Assembly: GCA_030148335.1 (NCBI GenBank)
Contig: JASBTQ010000042.1
Span: 1 to 64,000, forward strand
DNA from: Allomuricauda sp.
GTDB taxonomy: Bacteria; Bacteroidota; Bacteroidia; Flavobacteriales; Flavobacteriaceae
DNA length: 64,000 bases
Direction of reading: 5' to 3'
Shown: piece after piece, positions 45,139 through 54,486 of the stretch
Layout: each line of letters begins with the position of its first letter
How positions within the stretch are numbered: position 1 is the first letter of the stretch
The notes under the pieces: model-generated
What the model saw: only the letters and a program-made list of their open reading frames with translations
The model's database searches: none
What the model was told of the DNA's origin: nothing
Translations under genes and position numbers: made by a program

Positions 45139-45942
45139 GTGCCATTGAAAGCGAAAACTCTATACAGCATACTCATAGTTGTCTGCATCATCGGCTTTTG
45201 GCTGTTTGAGAATTTTTATACGCCGGATACCTATTCCAGCCCAAAACCCACCAATGACCATATCCCCAACATGGATTTTTTGCCCAGTTCCACCACCGGC
45301 GAAGTGGTCAGGCATGAATTCTATACACTTTCCTATAGCGAACCGCATGAACAGGCAGAATGGGTGGCCTATGAACTCAAAAAAAGCCATTTGACCAATG
45401 ATGACCGAAAGCGGCCCTATTTTATCGAAGATCCCAAGGTGTCCCGCAAATCAGCCGATTGGAGGAATTACAGGGGCTCTGGCTACGACAGGGGACATTT
45501 ATGTCCAGCGGGTGATAGGCGGTTTTCGGAACAGGCCTACAACGAGACGTTCTATACCAGTAACATCAGTCCGCAGGACAAGGAATTCAATGCTGGGGTG
45601 TGGAACCGGTTGGAACAGCAGGTGCGGTATTGGTGCAGGATATACGGTGACCTCATAGTGGTCACGGGTGGTGTGCTGGAAGACGGATTGGAAGAGATAG
45701 GGGATGAGGATGTGGATGTGCCGAGGGCATTTTATAAAATAATCCTTCGGAAAGAAGGAGAACAAATGAAAGCCTTGGCCTTTTTGATGGACGGAAGGGA
45801 AAGTGAGGCCCCTTTGGCCAGTTTTTTGGTGCCCATAGACAGTTTGGAGGCCAAAACGGGATTGGATTTTTTTCAGAAACAGCCCCAATCATGGCAGGAC
45901 GAGGTGGAGAAAACAGTGGATGTCTCTGATTGGAAGTTCTAA
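45139..45942 (+). CDS. DNA/RNA non-specific endonuclease, membrane-anchored
   Basis: This 267-residue nuclease has an N-terminal anchor helix (TLYSILIVVCIIGFWLF) and a NUC1-type domain: the catalytic histidine in YDRGHLCPAGDRR (about 115-127) and the metal asparagine in NAGVWNRLEQQV. It should cut DNA and RNA outside the cytoplasm, for nutrition or competition. The start is a GTG at 45139; alternatives are TTG a little further on. It overlaps rodA by four bases at the convergent ends. Confidence 0.9.
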   Translation: MPLKAKTLYSILIVVCIIGFWLFENFYTPDTYSSPKPTNDHIPNMDFLPSSTTGEVVRHEFYTLSYSEPHEQAEWVAYELKKSHLTNDDRKRPYFIEDPKVSRKSADWRNYRGSGYDRGHLCPAGDRRFSEQAYNETFYTSNISPQDKEFNAGVWNRLEQQVRYWCRIYGDLIVVTGGVLEDGLEEIGDEDVDVPRAFYKIILRKEGEQMKALAFLMDGRESEAPLASFLVPIDSLEAKTGLDFFQKQPQSWQDEVEKTVDVSDWKF

Positions 45943-47222
45943 ATACCGTCCTTTAATCGGTTGGAATCCAGTTTTAGGAAGATGAACAGTAGCATCGAGA
46001 AAAAAATGAGCCCAGAACCTCCGTAACTGAAGAAAGGAAGGGGGACACCAATGGTAGGGAGCAACCCGATCACCATGCCGATGTTGATGAAATAGTGGAA
46101 CACCAAAATGGAGATGACGCCATAGCCATACATTCGGCTAAAGTCACTTTTTTGACGCTCGGCAAGGTGGATCAATCTTAAAAAGAAAATGGAGAACAGT
46201 AAAATAACGGTCACTGTCCCTAAAAACCCCCATTCCTCACCCACGGAACTAAAAATGTAATCCGTGTGCTGTTCCGGTACAAAATCGCCTTTGGTCCGGG
46301 TACCTTCCAAAAAGCCTTTTCCAAAAAAACCGCCCGATTCGATGGCCTTTTCCGACTGATAGGTGTTGTACCCGATGGTCTTTCGGATTTCCTCCAACTT
46401 CTTTTCATCCTTTTCCAAGCTCAACCAAAGGGCAAAACGATCTCTGTGGCGTTGTTCAAAAACATGCTCGTACACCAAGTTTACCGAAAGTGAGAAGAGA
46501 ATGGAAACAATGATGACCCCCACAACGGGCAGAACCGGAATCTTTACGGAAGCTCTTTTAAAAGTATAGATCAGCAACGCCAGAATGACCAACCCTATGG
46601 TGACCCAGACCGTTCCGAACATAAGTGTGGTTGCGAACAGCACGACCGTGACCAATAGAATTCCCAAATAATAGAGCGGAAATCCTTCCCTGAAGAGCAC
46701 AAAGAACAGGGAAAAATAAATGAGAGAGCTACCGGGATCGGGCTGGGGCAAAATGAGCAGTGCGGGCAATAGAATGATCACCAAGGCGTACATTTGGTGC
46801 TTTCGGGTCCGGATGTCTGTCTGAATATCGCTCAGGAACTTGGCCAATGCAAGTGCCGTTGTCATTTTGGCCAACTCGGAGGGCTGCAGGTTGAAAAAAC
46901 CAAGATCATACCATGACGTGGCCCCGGCTATGGTCTTTCCAAAGACGAAAAGCCCCAAGAGCAGTACGATGGAAACCATGTAAAAAATGGACGAGAACCG
47001 CTCAAAGAAACTGGATTCGACAAAGAGTACCAAAATAATGCCCAATACGGCAATGCCGAAAAAAAACAGTTGTTTGCCATATAGCGTGGAGAAATCAAAA
47101 ATGGAACTGTCCGTTTCGGTCAAAGAAGTGGAGTAGATGTTGATCCACCCAATAAAGACCAATAGCAAATATAAAATAACAGATATCCAGTCAATTCTGC
47201 CAAAGGGGCCCTTACCACTCAC
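45939..47222 (-). CDS. rodA: Rod-shape SEDS glycosyltransferase RodA
   Basis: This 427-residue SEDS-family enzyme polymerises peptidoglycan glycan chains for cell elongation. It has about ten helices and the conserved LQPSELAKMTTALALAKFL, QPDPGSSLIYF and, near the end, GVPLPFFSYGGSGL. Its start overlaps the end of mrdA by 11 bases, so the SEDS enzyme and its transpeptidase partner are made together. Confidence 0.96.
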   Translation of the reverse strand: MSGKGPFGRIDWISVILYLLLVFIGWINIYSTSLTETDSSIFDFSTLYGKQLFFFGIAVLGIILVLFVESSFFERFSSIFYMVSIVLLLGLFVFGKTIAGATSWYDLGFFNLQPSELAKMTTALALAKFLSDIQTDIRTRKHQMYALVIILLPALLILPQPDPGSSLIYFSLFFVLFREGFPLYYLGILLVTVVLFATTLMFGTVWVTIGLVILALLIYTFKRASVKIPVLPVVGVIIVSILFSLSVNLVYEHVFEQRHRDRFALWLSLEKDEKKLEEIRKTIGYNTYQSEKAIESGGFFGKGFLEGTRTKGDFVPEQHTDYIFSSVGEEWGFLGTVTVILLFSIFFLRLIHLAERQKSDFSRMYGYGVISILVFHYFINIGMVIGLLPTIGVPLPFFSYGGSGLIFFSMLLFIFLKLDSNRLKDGI

Positions 47223-49086
47223 GCTGATTTATTTTGAAAGGTTCCCCACTGTAGGGTTTGGCATATTCATGCTCCAAGGTTTTTTCCAACATCTTTTTTT
47301 CCAGATCGGTCCGCGAAATCTCACCCTTGATGTATTTTTCAATGAGGAGAGAGGCAATATGCCCGGCATAACGTGCACCAAAATAGCCATTTTCAATATA
47401 AACGGCTATGGCGATTTGCGGATTTTCTACTGGCGCAAAGCAAACGAACACGGAATGGTCCGTGAGTTGCATACGCTCGCCGTCTATACGCACAAAGTTT
47501 TCCACGGTACCTGTCTTGCCCGCAATGTCCACTCCGGGAATCTTCAGCCATCTCGCCGTTCCGTATTCATATACATTGGCCATTCCCTCGATGACGGGAT
47601 CAAAATGCTTTCGGTCTATGGTGGTGTAGTTGGGCTCGGTGTATTTGGGGTCAATGGCCCCTGAACCTCCAATTTTTTTGATGATATGTGGTGTGTAAAA
47701 ATAACCACGGTTGGCAATAGCTGCCGTCATATTGGCCAACTGCAAAGGGGTCGCAGCAACTTCTCCCTGACCTATGGAATTGGAAATGATGGTGGATGCT
47801 GCCCATCTGCCATCGCCGTACCATTTGTCATAATAACCTTTGTCAGGAATCCTGCCGGGTGCCCCCGTTGGGAGGTCGGTGCCCAAATAACCACCGAGTC
47901 CAAAACTTTTCATGTGTTTTTCCCAAGCATCCATTCCTTGGTCCGTTGTAGGGTATTTGTCATAGATTTTTCGGAACACTCCGGCAAAATAGGCATTGCA
48001 GGATTGATAGATACCAGAGTTCATGTCCCTTACCCCTCCACCACAATGACAGCCTCTCAGCGTGTTCCCCACATAAAAACCGTGGTAGCACCTAAAGGTG
48101 GTTTCTGGGGTCACTACACCTTCCTGGAGGGCAATCAGCGCATTCAGCGTCTTGAAAGGGGAACCGGGCGAAGGTTGTGCCAAAATGGAACGGTCCCAAG
48201 TTGGCTTGGCGATGGAATCATAATGCAGTTTGCTGTAATTTTTGGAGCGTTCCCTCCCCACCAATAATGCAGGGTCATAGGTTGGCCCGGAAATCAAGGC
48301 CAAGATCTCGCCCGATTTGGGTTCTATGGCGACTATGCCCCCCCGTTTGCCATGCATGAGCTTCTCTCCATATTCCTGGAGCTCTTTATCCAAAGTTATC
48401 TGTATCTCATTTCCTGGCTTGGGCAAGGTGTCCAATTTCCCTTCTTTGTATGGGCCGATATCGCGATTAAAACGGTCTTTCTGGATATGCTTTACGCCTT
48501 TTCTACCCCTTAGTTCCTCTTCGTATTGCTTTTCGATACCCGTGTGTCCCTTGAGTTCACCGGCCACATAGTAGGGATTGTTCTTGAGTTCCCATTCGTT
48601 TACCTCACTGATATAGCCCAGCACATTGGCCGCGCTGTGGGTGTTGTAGTAGCGCAACGATCTTTTTTGGATGTAGAAGCCCGTAAAATGGCGCATTTTC
48701 TCTTGGAGTTTGGCATAGTCTTCCTTGGAAAGTTGGGGCACCAATACAGAGGGTAGTCGGGGCGAATAGTGCCGAGCAACATTCATCTTGGACACAAAAG
48801 TAGCCTTGTCAATGCCCAAGAGGGAACAGAATTCGAGGGTATCCAGAGGTTTTACTTCCCGTGGGATGACCATTACGTCATAGGCAGGTTGGTTGCCCAC
48901 CATGAGTTTCCCATCCCGGTCATAGATGTACCCGCGTTCCGGATAATCATAGATTTTTTTGATGGCCGGATCTTCCAGGATCTGATCCGGTGAAAAACGA
49001 AAAAGCTGTAAATAGGAGAGCCTTCCTATGAAGGTGAACCCTATGATGACGATAATCGATGACAATAACAGTTTTTTCATAATCAA
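47212..49086 (-). CDS. mrdA: Penicillin-binding protein 2
   Basis: This 624-residue transpeptidase is the partner of RodA. It has an N-terminal anchor, a dimerisation domain (about 40-230) and a transpeptidase domain with SPFK (SxxK), SCN (in YQSCNAYF) and AGKTGTVEN (KTG). It crosslinks stem peptides and is a target of beta-lactams. The ATG at 49086 or one two codons in could start it. It belongs to the mre operon. Confidence 0.96.
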   Translation of the reverse strand: MIMKKLLLSSIIVIIGFTFIGRLSYLQLFRFSPDQILEDPAIKKIYDYPERGYIYDRDGKLMVGNQPAYDVMVIPREVKPLDTLEFCSLLGIDKATFVSKMNVARHYSPRLPSVLVPQLSKEDYAKLQEKMRHFTGFYIQKRSLRYYNTHSAANVLGYISEVNEWELKNNPYYVAGELKGHTGIEKQYEEELRGRKGVKHIQKDRFNRDIGPYKEGKLDTLPKPGNEIQITLDKELQEYGEKLMHGKRGGIVAIEPKSGEILALISGPTYDPALLVGRERSKNYSKLHYDSIAKPTWDRSILAQPSPGSPFKTLNALIALQEGVVTPETTFRCYHGFYVGNTLRGCHCGGGVRDMNSGIYQSCNAYFAGVFRKIYDKYPTTDQGMDAWEKHMKSFGLGGYLGTDLPTGAPGRIPDKGYYDKWYGDGRWAASTIISNSIGQGEVAATPLQLANMTAAIANRGYFYTPHIIKKIGGSGAIDPKYTEPNYTTIDRKHFDPVIEGMANVYEYGTARWLKIPGVDIAGKTGTVENFVRIDGERMQLTDHSVFVCFAPVENPQIAIAVYIENGYFGARYAGHIASLLIEKYIKGEISRTDLEKKMLEKTLEHEYAKPYSGEPFKINQREW

Positions 49087-49139
49087 TCGACCGGAGTAGA
49101 GATCCCAGTCCTTTGTATTTCAACGAAGCAACTTCAATT

Positions 49140-49646
49140 TTATTCGCTTTTGGGACTAAAAAGTGAGCTGAACAGCGTACAAAGTATTAAAGTTACGATA
49201 CCTGTGGCAAAAACTTTCTTCAAAGTTAAAAGGAAATGGGGGATACTTAAAATTTCCAAAGAAAAGAATAGCAAATGGTGGATCAAGATCAGCAAGGCCA
49301 AAAAGGTCACCCGTTGGATTTTGGTGGTGTTCTTGAAACTGAAATTCTGGAACTCGTAGTTCACCCCAAAACAGAACCTCATGATCACGGGCCTTGCATA
49401 GGCCACGGTCAAAGAGGCGATGGCATTCAGGGCCAAGGTGTCCGAAAAAATATCGATGATGAACCCCAACAGAAAAGAAACGACCATAAAAAGGGCCCTG
49501 TTGCTTTTGAGGGGATACCAATAAAAGAAGATGACATAGACCATCGGGTTGATGAAATCCATGAAATTCAAGGTATTGAAAATCAAGACCTGGGCAAGGA
49601 CCAAAAGCACAAAACGGAATATGTTCAATACAATGGTGCTATTCAT
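49140..49646 (-). CDS. mreD: Rod shape-determining protein MreD
   Basis: This small protein of 168 residues has about five helices, including VFFYWYPL-like membrane stretches and LLGFIIDIFSDTLALNAIASL, and takes part in the elongasome. Its start overlaps the end of mreC by eight bases and it lies before mrdA. Identification rests on position, size and hydrophobic pattern, as MreD sequences vary. Confidence 0.9.
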   Translation of the reverse strand: MNSTIVLNIFRFVLLVLAQVLIFNTLNFMDFINPMVYVIFFYWYPLKSNRALFMVVSFLLGFIIDIFSDTLALNAIASLTVAYARPVIMRFCFGVNYEFQNFSFKNTTKIQRVTFLALLILIHHLLFFSLEILSIPHFLLTLKKVFATGIVTLILCTLFSSLFSPKSE

Positions 49647-50454
49647 TGGTGGTCTTTGCTTCGAGTTCTTGGATCTCTTTCCGGTTTTTGTTCTCGATCA
49701 GGTACACATTCTTGATGTTCGCCATATCGTTGAAGAGCTCCACATCTATGTTGTAGAAACTCTTGGATTCGTTCAGGTCATATTTTTTGATGGTCCCAAT
49801 GGGTATGTTCTCGGGAAAGATGCTGGACATTCCACCCGTCACGATGGTGTCGCCCACCACCAAAGGCACCAATCTGGGGATGTCGATCAGTTGGGCAACG
49901 GTGTAGTCTTGACTGGTCCAGATCAAGGACCCAAAATAATTGGTGTTCTTGATCTTGGCGTTGATGTTGGACTTTGAGTTGAGGATGCTCTGCACGGTGG
50001 AGAAATTGTTGGAAACATTTTCCACAATGCCCAAGATGCCCTGAGTAGTGATGACGCCCATGTCCTGCTTGACGCCTTGGTTTCTTCCCTTGTCTATGGT
50101 AAGATAGTTTCTGGGAGAAACAAAACTGTTCTTGATGAGCTTGGCGCTGATCACCTCATAACTTACCATGGTGGAATCCAATGGCTGAATACTATCATTC
50201 TCCAAATTGAAGAGCAACTTTCGGAGGTACTCATTTTCCTCGACCAATCTCCTGTTCTCTTCACGAAGGCCAAAATAGGACGAGACATCCGCTCCCGAGG
50301 CATAGATGCTCCCCGAAAGCCATTTGGAAGAATTGAAAAATCTAGACTGATGGTAGGAGTGCGACCTAACCGTCATCACCAACGAAATGAGCGCAAGAAA
50401 GCAGTAGAGAAATGCATTTCTATAGCGTAGGATAAAGTTGATGATGCGTTGCAT
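49639..50454 (-). CDS. mreC: Cell-shape protein MreC
   Basis: This 271-residue protein has one N-terminal helix (FLYCFLALISLVMTV), a coiled coil (about 65-90, REENRRLVEENEYLRKLL) and a beta-rich MreC domain with YLTIDKGRNQGVKQDMGVIT and SNINAKIKNTNYFGSLIW. It links the MreB filaments to the periplasmic enzymes. It is between mreB and mreD. Confidence 0.95.
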   Translation of the reverse strand: MQRIINFILRYRNAFLYCFLALISLVMTVRSHSYHQSRFFNSSKWLSGSIYASGADVSSYFGLREENRRLVEENEYLRKLLFNLENDSIQPLDSTMVSYEVISAKLIKNSFVSPRNYLTIDKGRNQGVKQDMGVITTQGILGIVENVSNNFSTVQSILNSKSNINAKIKNTNYFGSLIWTSQDYTVAQLIDIPRLVPLVVGDTIVTGGMSSIFPENIPIGTIKKYDLNESKSFYNIDVELFNDMANIKNVYLIENKNRKEIQELEAKTTNE

Positions 50455-50518
50455 GCAATCGTATCGTTAAGAAAATTTTGAACGCCTTCAAGGTAATGGA
50501 ACCGTCCTGAAGACGGAA

Positions 50519-51547
50519 CTATTTAATCAAAATACTTTTATAGCGTTCCAAGTTTTTAAGGGCAATCCCTGTACCGCGTACCACAGCTCTCAAGGGATCT
50601 TCCGCTATGTAAACGGGAAGGTCGGTCTTTTGTGAAAGCCTTCTGTCCAATCCACGGAGCATAGATCCACCTCCGGCCAAATAAATGCCCGTATTGTAGA
50701 TGTCCGCTGCCAGTTCGGGGGGTGTTTGGGAAAGGGTCTCCATAACGGCGTCCTCGACCCGCAGGATACTTTTGTCAAGCGCCTTGGCAATCTCGCGGTA
50801 GGAAACCTGGACCTGTTTGGGTTTGCCGGTCAAGAGGTCACGCCCTTGGATGGACTTGTCGTCTGGCGGGGATTTTAAATCCTCGGTAGCGGAACCGATC
50901 TCAATTTTTATGGCCTCTGCGGTGCTTTCACCCACGTACAGATTGTGCTGGGTTCGCATATAATAAATGATATCGTTGGTGAACACGTCACCCGCAATTT
51001 TCACTGATTTGTCACAAACAATCCCGCCCAAAGCGATTACCGCAATCTCGGTGGTACCCCCACCGATGTCCACGATCATGTTGCCCTTGGGCTGCATAAT
51101 GTCCAGTCCGATACCGATGGCCGCGGCCATAGGCTCATGGATCAAGTACACCTCTTTACCGTTTACCCGTTCCGCAGATTCTCGAACTGCACGCATTTCC
51201 ACTTCCGTGATGCCAGAGGGGATACAGATCACCATTCGCAGTGCTGGGGGAAACCATTTTTTCTTCAGTGCAGGGATGTTCTTGATGAACATGTTGATCA
51301 TCTTTTCCGAAGCATCGAAGTCGGCTATCACACCGTCCTTCAAAGGCCGGATGGTCTTGATGTTTTCATGGGTCTTGCCTTGCATCATACTGGCTTCGCG
51401 TCCCACCGCGATGATTTTTCCCGATACACGGTCCCTGGCCACAATGGAGGGACTGTCCACGACCACTTTGTCCAAGTGGATGATCAGGGTATTTGCGGTG
51501 CCAAGGTCAATGGCGATCTCCTCGGTCATGAAATCAAAAAATCCCAT
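50519..51547 (-). CDS. mreB: Rod shape-determining protein MreB
   Basis: This 342-residue actin-like ATPase organises cell-wall synthesis along the cell side. It has the phosphate 1 motif IDLGTANTLIIH (13-24), the phosphate 2 motif MIVDIGGGTTEIAVI and the adenosine motif GIYLAGGGSMLRGLD. The length is typical. It is the first gene of the mreBCD-mrdA-rodA operon, which starts 52 bases after purH. Confidence 0.97.
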   Translation of the reverse strand: MGFFDFMTEEIAIDLGTANTLIIHLDKVVVDSPSIVARDRVSGKIIAVGREASMMQGKTHENIKTIRPLKDGVIADFDASEKMINMFIKNIPALKKKWFPPALRMVICIPSGITEVEMRAVRESAERVNGKEVYLIHEPMAAAIGIGLDIMQPKGNMIVDIGGGTTEIAVIALGGIVCDKSVKIAGDVFTNDIIYYMRTQHNLYVGESTAEAIKIEIGSATEDLKSPPDDKSIQGRDLLTGKPKQVQVSYREIAKALDKSILRVEDAVMETLSQTPPELAADIYNTGIYLAGGGSMLRGLDRRLSQKTDLPVYIAEDPLRAVVRGTGIALKNLERYKSILIK

Positions 51548-51599
51548 AAAAAAGTCTATTTCGAATTAACGGTAAAAATTAACGGCTAATGTACTAAAA

Positions 51600-53129
51600 T
51601 TAATGTTTAAAATGCCGTGTCCCGGTCATCACCATCGCCATTCCATTTTCATTGCAATAATCGATGCTCAACTGGTCCTTGATAGAACCTCCAGGTTGGA
51701 TCACACTTTTAATCCCAGCTTTGTCCGCAATTTCCACACAATCGGGGAATGGGAAAAAGGCATCACTGGCCATAACGGCACCATTCAAATCAAAATTGAA
51801 GGATTGTGCCTTGTGGATGGCTTGGTTCAAAGCATCTACACGTGAAGTTTGTCCCGTTCCACTCGCACATAATTGTTTGTTTTTGGCCAGAACAATGGTA
51901 TTGCTCTTGGTATGCTTGCACAGTTTGGAAGCGAAAATCAAATCTTCGATTTCTTCCAGGGTCGGTTTTTTGTCCGTTACTGGGGTCAGGTCTTCCTTGG
52001 AATCGGTCTTGGAATCTTTCTCTTGGACCAATACGCCGTTCAAACACGTGCGGACCAAGGTTTCGGGGAGCTCTATTTCGTTTTGGACCAAGATGATCCG
52101 GTTTTTTTTGCCTTGTAAAATTTCCAAAGCTTCATCAGAATAACTCGGAGCGATGACCACCTCACAAAAAAGGTCGTGGATTTCTTCAGCAGTAGGCTTG
52201 TCAATTTCAACATTGGAGATCAAAATGCCACCAAATGCGGAAACGGGGTCTCCGGCCAATGCATCCACATAAGCCTGCTTGATGGTGCTTCTGGTGGCCA
52301 ATCCACAGGCATTGTTGTGTTTTAAAATGGCAAAAGTGGGGTCGTCATTTTTGAATTCACCGATGAGGTTTACGGCGGCGTCCACATCCAAAAGGTTGTT
52401 GTAGGATAGTTCCTTACCGTGCAATTTGGTGAACATGGCCTCAAAATCGCCAAAGAAATAGCCTTTCTGGTGTGGGTTTTCCCCATAGCGCAACACTTGG
52501 CCCTTGGTCTCACTGATCTTTAGTACCGTTTCTTCCTTGTCTTTGTTGAAATAATTGAAGATGGCAGTATCGTAATGGGATGAAACATTGAAAGCCTTCG
52601 TGGCAAAACGTTTCCGATCTTCCAAGGTTGTGGTTCCGTTTCCTTCGGAAATGACCTTCAAAAAGTCGGCATAATCTTCCATGGAGGAAACGCAGAGGAC
52701 ATCCTTGAAGTTTTTGGCGGCCGCCCTGATCAAGGAAATTCCGCCGATATCGATTTTTTCAATAATATCTTGTTCCGAAGCGCCGCTGGCAACGGTTTTT
52801 TCAAAGGGATACAAATCCACAATGACAATATCCAACTGCGGAATGTCAAATTCCTTCATTTGGGCCACATCGCTCTCGTTGTCCTGTCTGTTCAATATGC
52901 CTCCAAAGACCTTAGGGTGCAACGTTTTCACGCGGCCACCCAAGATGGAGGGGTAGCTGGTCACATCCTCTACGGGCACCACATCGATGCCGAGGTCACG
53001 GATAAATGTTTCGGTTCCCCCAGTGGAATAAAGGGTCACGCCCAAGTCGTTCAGTTTTTTTACGATGGGTTCCAGGCCATCTTTATGGAATACGGAAATC
53101 AGTGCAGCGGAGGCTTTTTTGGCAGTCAT
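51600..53129 (-). CDS. purH: Bifunctional AICAR transformylase/IMP cyclohydrolase
   Basis: This 509-residue enzyme carries out the last two steps of purine synthesis. The N-terminal cyclohydrolase has VTLYSTGGTETFIRDLG and the GGRVKTLHPKVFGGIL segment; the C-terminal transformylase has LRYGENPHQKGYF, LKHNNACGLAT (with the catalytic lysine-histidine) and ASDAFFPFPDCVE. An exact TAATTTTG -7 box lies upstream at 53163-53170 on the minus strand. Confidence 0.97.
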   Translation of the reverse strand: MTAKKASAALISVFHKDGLEPIVKKLNDLGVTLYSTGGTETFIRDLGIDVVPVEDVTSYPSILGGRVKTLHPKVFGGILNRQDNESDVAQMKEFDIPQLDIVIVDLYPFEKTVASGASEQDIIEKIDIGGISLIRAAAKNFKDVLCVSSMEDYADFLKVISEGNGTTTLEDRKRFATKAFNVSSHYDTAIFNYFNKDKEETVLKISETKGQVLRYGENPHQKGYFFGDFEAMFTKLHGKELSYNNLLDVDAAVNLIGEFKNDDPTFAILKHNNACGLATRSTIKQAYVDALAGDPVSAFGGILISNVEIDKPTAEEIHDLFCEVVIAPSYSDEALEILQGKKNRIILVQNEIELPETLVRTCLNGVLVQEKDSKTDSKEDLTPVTDKKPTLEEIEDLIFASKLCKHTKSNTIVLAKNKQLCASGTGQTSRVDALNQAIHKAQSFNFDLNGAVMASDAFFPFPDCVEIADKAGIKSVIQPGGSIKDQLSIDYCNENGMAMVMTGTRHFKH

Positions 53130-53221
53130 CTTCTGTGTCTTACAATCAATTTATTAAGCGCACAAAATTACCCCTTTTGTCACAAAAAGAAGACTGGGTT
53201 ATCAACAAAATAGTGGAAGTT

Positions 53222-53674
53222 TTACAGAATTTTGGCGACTTCTTGGTTGACGAATTCCAAAAACCGTTCATCGGCCTCCGTAAAGGGGTCCGGGGTGTTG
53301 GAATCAATGTCAATTTGCCCCACATTTTCACCGTTCACAAAAAGGGGGACCACAATCTCGGCCTTCACGGTGATACTGCATGCAATGTAGTTGTCCTGGG
53401 CAGTCACATCGGGCACCACAAAGTTCTGGTTGCTCAAGGCCACCTGTCCGCAAATACCTTTCCCAAAGGGAATGATGGTGTGGTCTGTGGGTGCACCTGC
53501 ATACGGGCCCAACTTCAGCTCCAACTTGTCCCCATTTTTAAAATAGAACCCCACCCAATCGTAATAGGGAACATTGCTTTTCAACAGTTCACAGATTTCA
53601 CCCAAACGGGTATCCACAGATTTGGATTCCTCGTTGAGGATGGAAAGTACTTGGGGTCTTAGGGAGTCCAGCAT
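53222..53674 (-). CDS. GAF-domain protein, free Met-R-sulfoxide reductase type
   Basis: This protein of 150 residues is a single GAF domain with the signatures of free methionine-R-sulfoxide reductase: PFGKGICGQVAL and IACSITVKAEIVVPLFV, each carrying one of the usual cysteines; the third, resolving cysteine of E. coli MsrC is absent (APTDHTIIPFG). It would repair oxidised free methionine. The start ATG at 53674 is chosen, as the upstream 64 residues of open frame do not belong to the fold. Upstream is an exact TATTTTTG -7 box. Confidence 0.85.
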   Translation of the reverse strand: MLDSLRPQVLSILNEESKSVDTRLGEICELLKSNVPYYDWVGFYFKNGDKLELKLGPYAGAPTDHTIIPFGKGICGQVALSNQNFVVPDVTAQDNYIACSITVKAEIVVPLFVNGENVGQIDIDSNTPDPFTEADERFLEFVNQEVAKIL

Positions 53675-53689
53675 GGGATTTATTTTTTG

Positions 53690-53697
53690 CAAAAATA
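53690..53697 (-). promoter_or_regulatory. Bacteroidota -7 box of the fRMsr-like gene
   Basis: TATTTTTG matches TAnnTTTG exactly and lies 16 bases before the start codon on the minus strand. No clear -33 TTTG was found. Confidence 0.4.
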
Positions 53698-53778
53698 TAG
53701 AATAGAACATTTGTACGGAATAGGCGATCCAACTTACAAAAAGGATAATATATTTTGGGTTCTTTATTTTGAAAGGAA

Positions 53779-53820
53779 TGTCAGTTCGAGTTTTTCCTTT
53801 TTGGGAAAAGTATCGAGAAC
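53779..53820. repeat. Dispersed intergenic repeat, copy B
   Basis: This copy runs from TGTCAGTTCGAG to TATCGAGAAC, sharing both ends with copy A at 3734-3798. The middle is an imperfect hairpin (TTTTTCC / GGGAAAA). Confidence 0.7.
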
Positions 53821-53844
53821 TGTTTTTATGCCGATGAAATCCTA

Positions 53845-53893
53845 ATTCTCGATACAATTTTGTCATTTCACTCCAAAATCACTCGAATTGACA
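53845..53893. repeat. Dispersed intergenic repeat, copy C (inverted)
   Basis: Read on the minus strand it begins TGTCAATTCGAGTGATTTTG and ends TTGTATCGAGAAT, so it faces copy B about 25 bases away. The pair forms a large inverted repeat between the fRMsr-like gene and the HYC_CC_PP gene. Confidence 0.7.
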
Positions 53894-53975
53894 GATTTCC
53901 ATCAAAACCGATTACGGTCTTATATGATAGTTCTTTAAACTTCTGTTAATTGAACCAATGAACGTTGATATTTTG

Positions 53976-53983
53976 TAATTTTG
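53976..53983 (+). promoter_or_regulatory. -7 box of the HYC_CC_PP gene
   Basis: An exact TAATTTTG lies seven bases before the ATG at 53990, so the start point of transcription should fall on or near the start codon. This suggests a leaderless or nearly leaderless message. Confidence 0.45.
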
Positions 53984-53989
53984 GCGGTA

Positions 53990-54400
53990 ATGAAGCGGAC
54001 TTTGCAACAGTTCATATCATCCCTATTGGCCCTTTTGGTCTTGGTTTCCACAGTCTCATGGACGGTGGACAAGCACCTTTGTATGGGTCGGGTCATGGAT
54101 ATTTCCCTTTTTGTCCATGCGGATGATTGTGCAATGGAGGAGGCCATGACCGCTATGGACGACCAAGATATGCAGAATTCCTGTTGTGATGATGAATCGT
54201 TTACGGTTCAAGGCCAAGATGACTTAAAACTATCTTGGAATGATTTTGACTTGGAACACCAGCATTTTTTGGTGGCTTTTACCAAGTCCTATCTGGATCT
54301 GTTGGTTCCGATCGAGGAAATTCCTGCCCCTCACGAAAAATATCCGCCCCCTATATTGGTCAAGGACATTCATATCCTGGACCAAGTCTTCTTGATCTGA
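53990..54400 (+). CDS. HYC_CC_PP family protein
   Basis: This 136-residue envelope protein has an N-terminal membrane or signal segment (FISSLLALLVLVSTVSW) and the family landmarks: HLC at 29-31, a cysteine pair at 65-66 (NSCCDDE) and PP at 119-120 near the end. It has further cysteines and acidic residues, which suits metal binding. It lies upstream of a TonB receptor and an HMA protein, the usual setting of the family, so a heavy-metal (probably copper) role is likely but unproven. The ATG start at 53990 was preferred to a TTG three codons upstream. Confidence 0.8.
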   Translation: MKRTLQQFISSLLALLVLVSTVSWTVDKHLCMGRVMDISLFVHADDCAMEEAMTAMDDQDMQNSCCDDESFTVQGQDDLKLSWNDFDLEHQHFLVAFTKSYLDLLVPIEEIPAPHEKYPPPILVKDIHILDQVFLI

Positions 54401-54486
54401 TGTATTGAATTAGTAGGGTTCACCCGTCTCAATTTTGATTCGGGCCTAGTGTTTTATACCCAATTTTTATTCAATTCAATACATAC

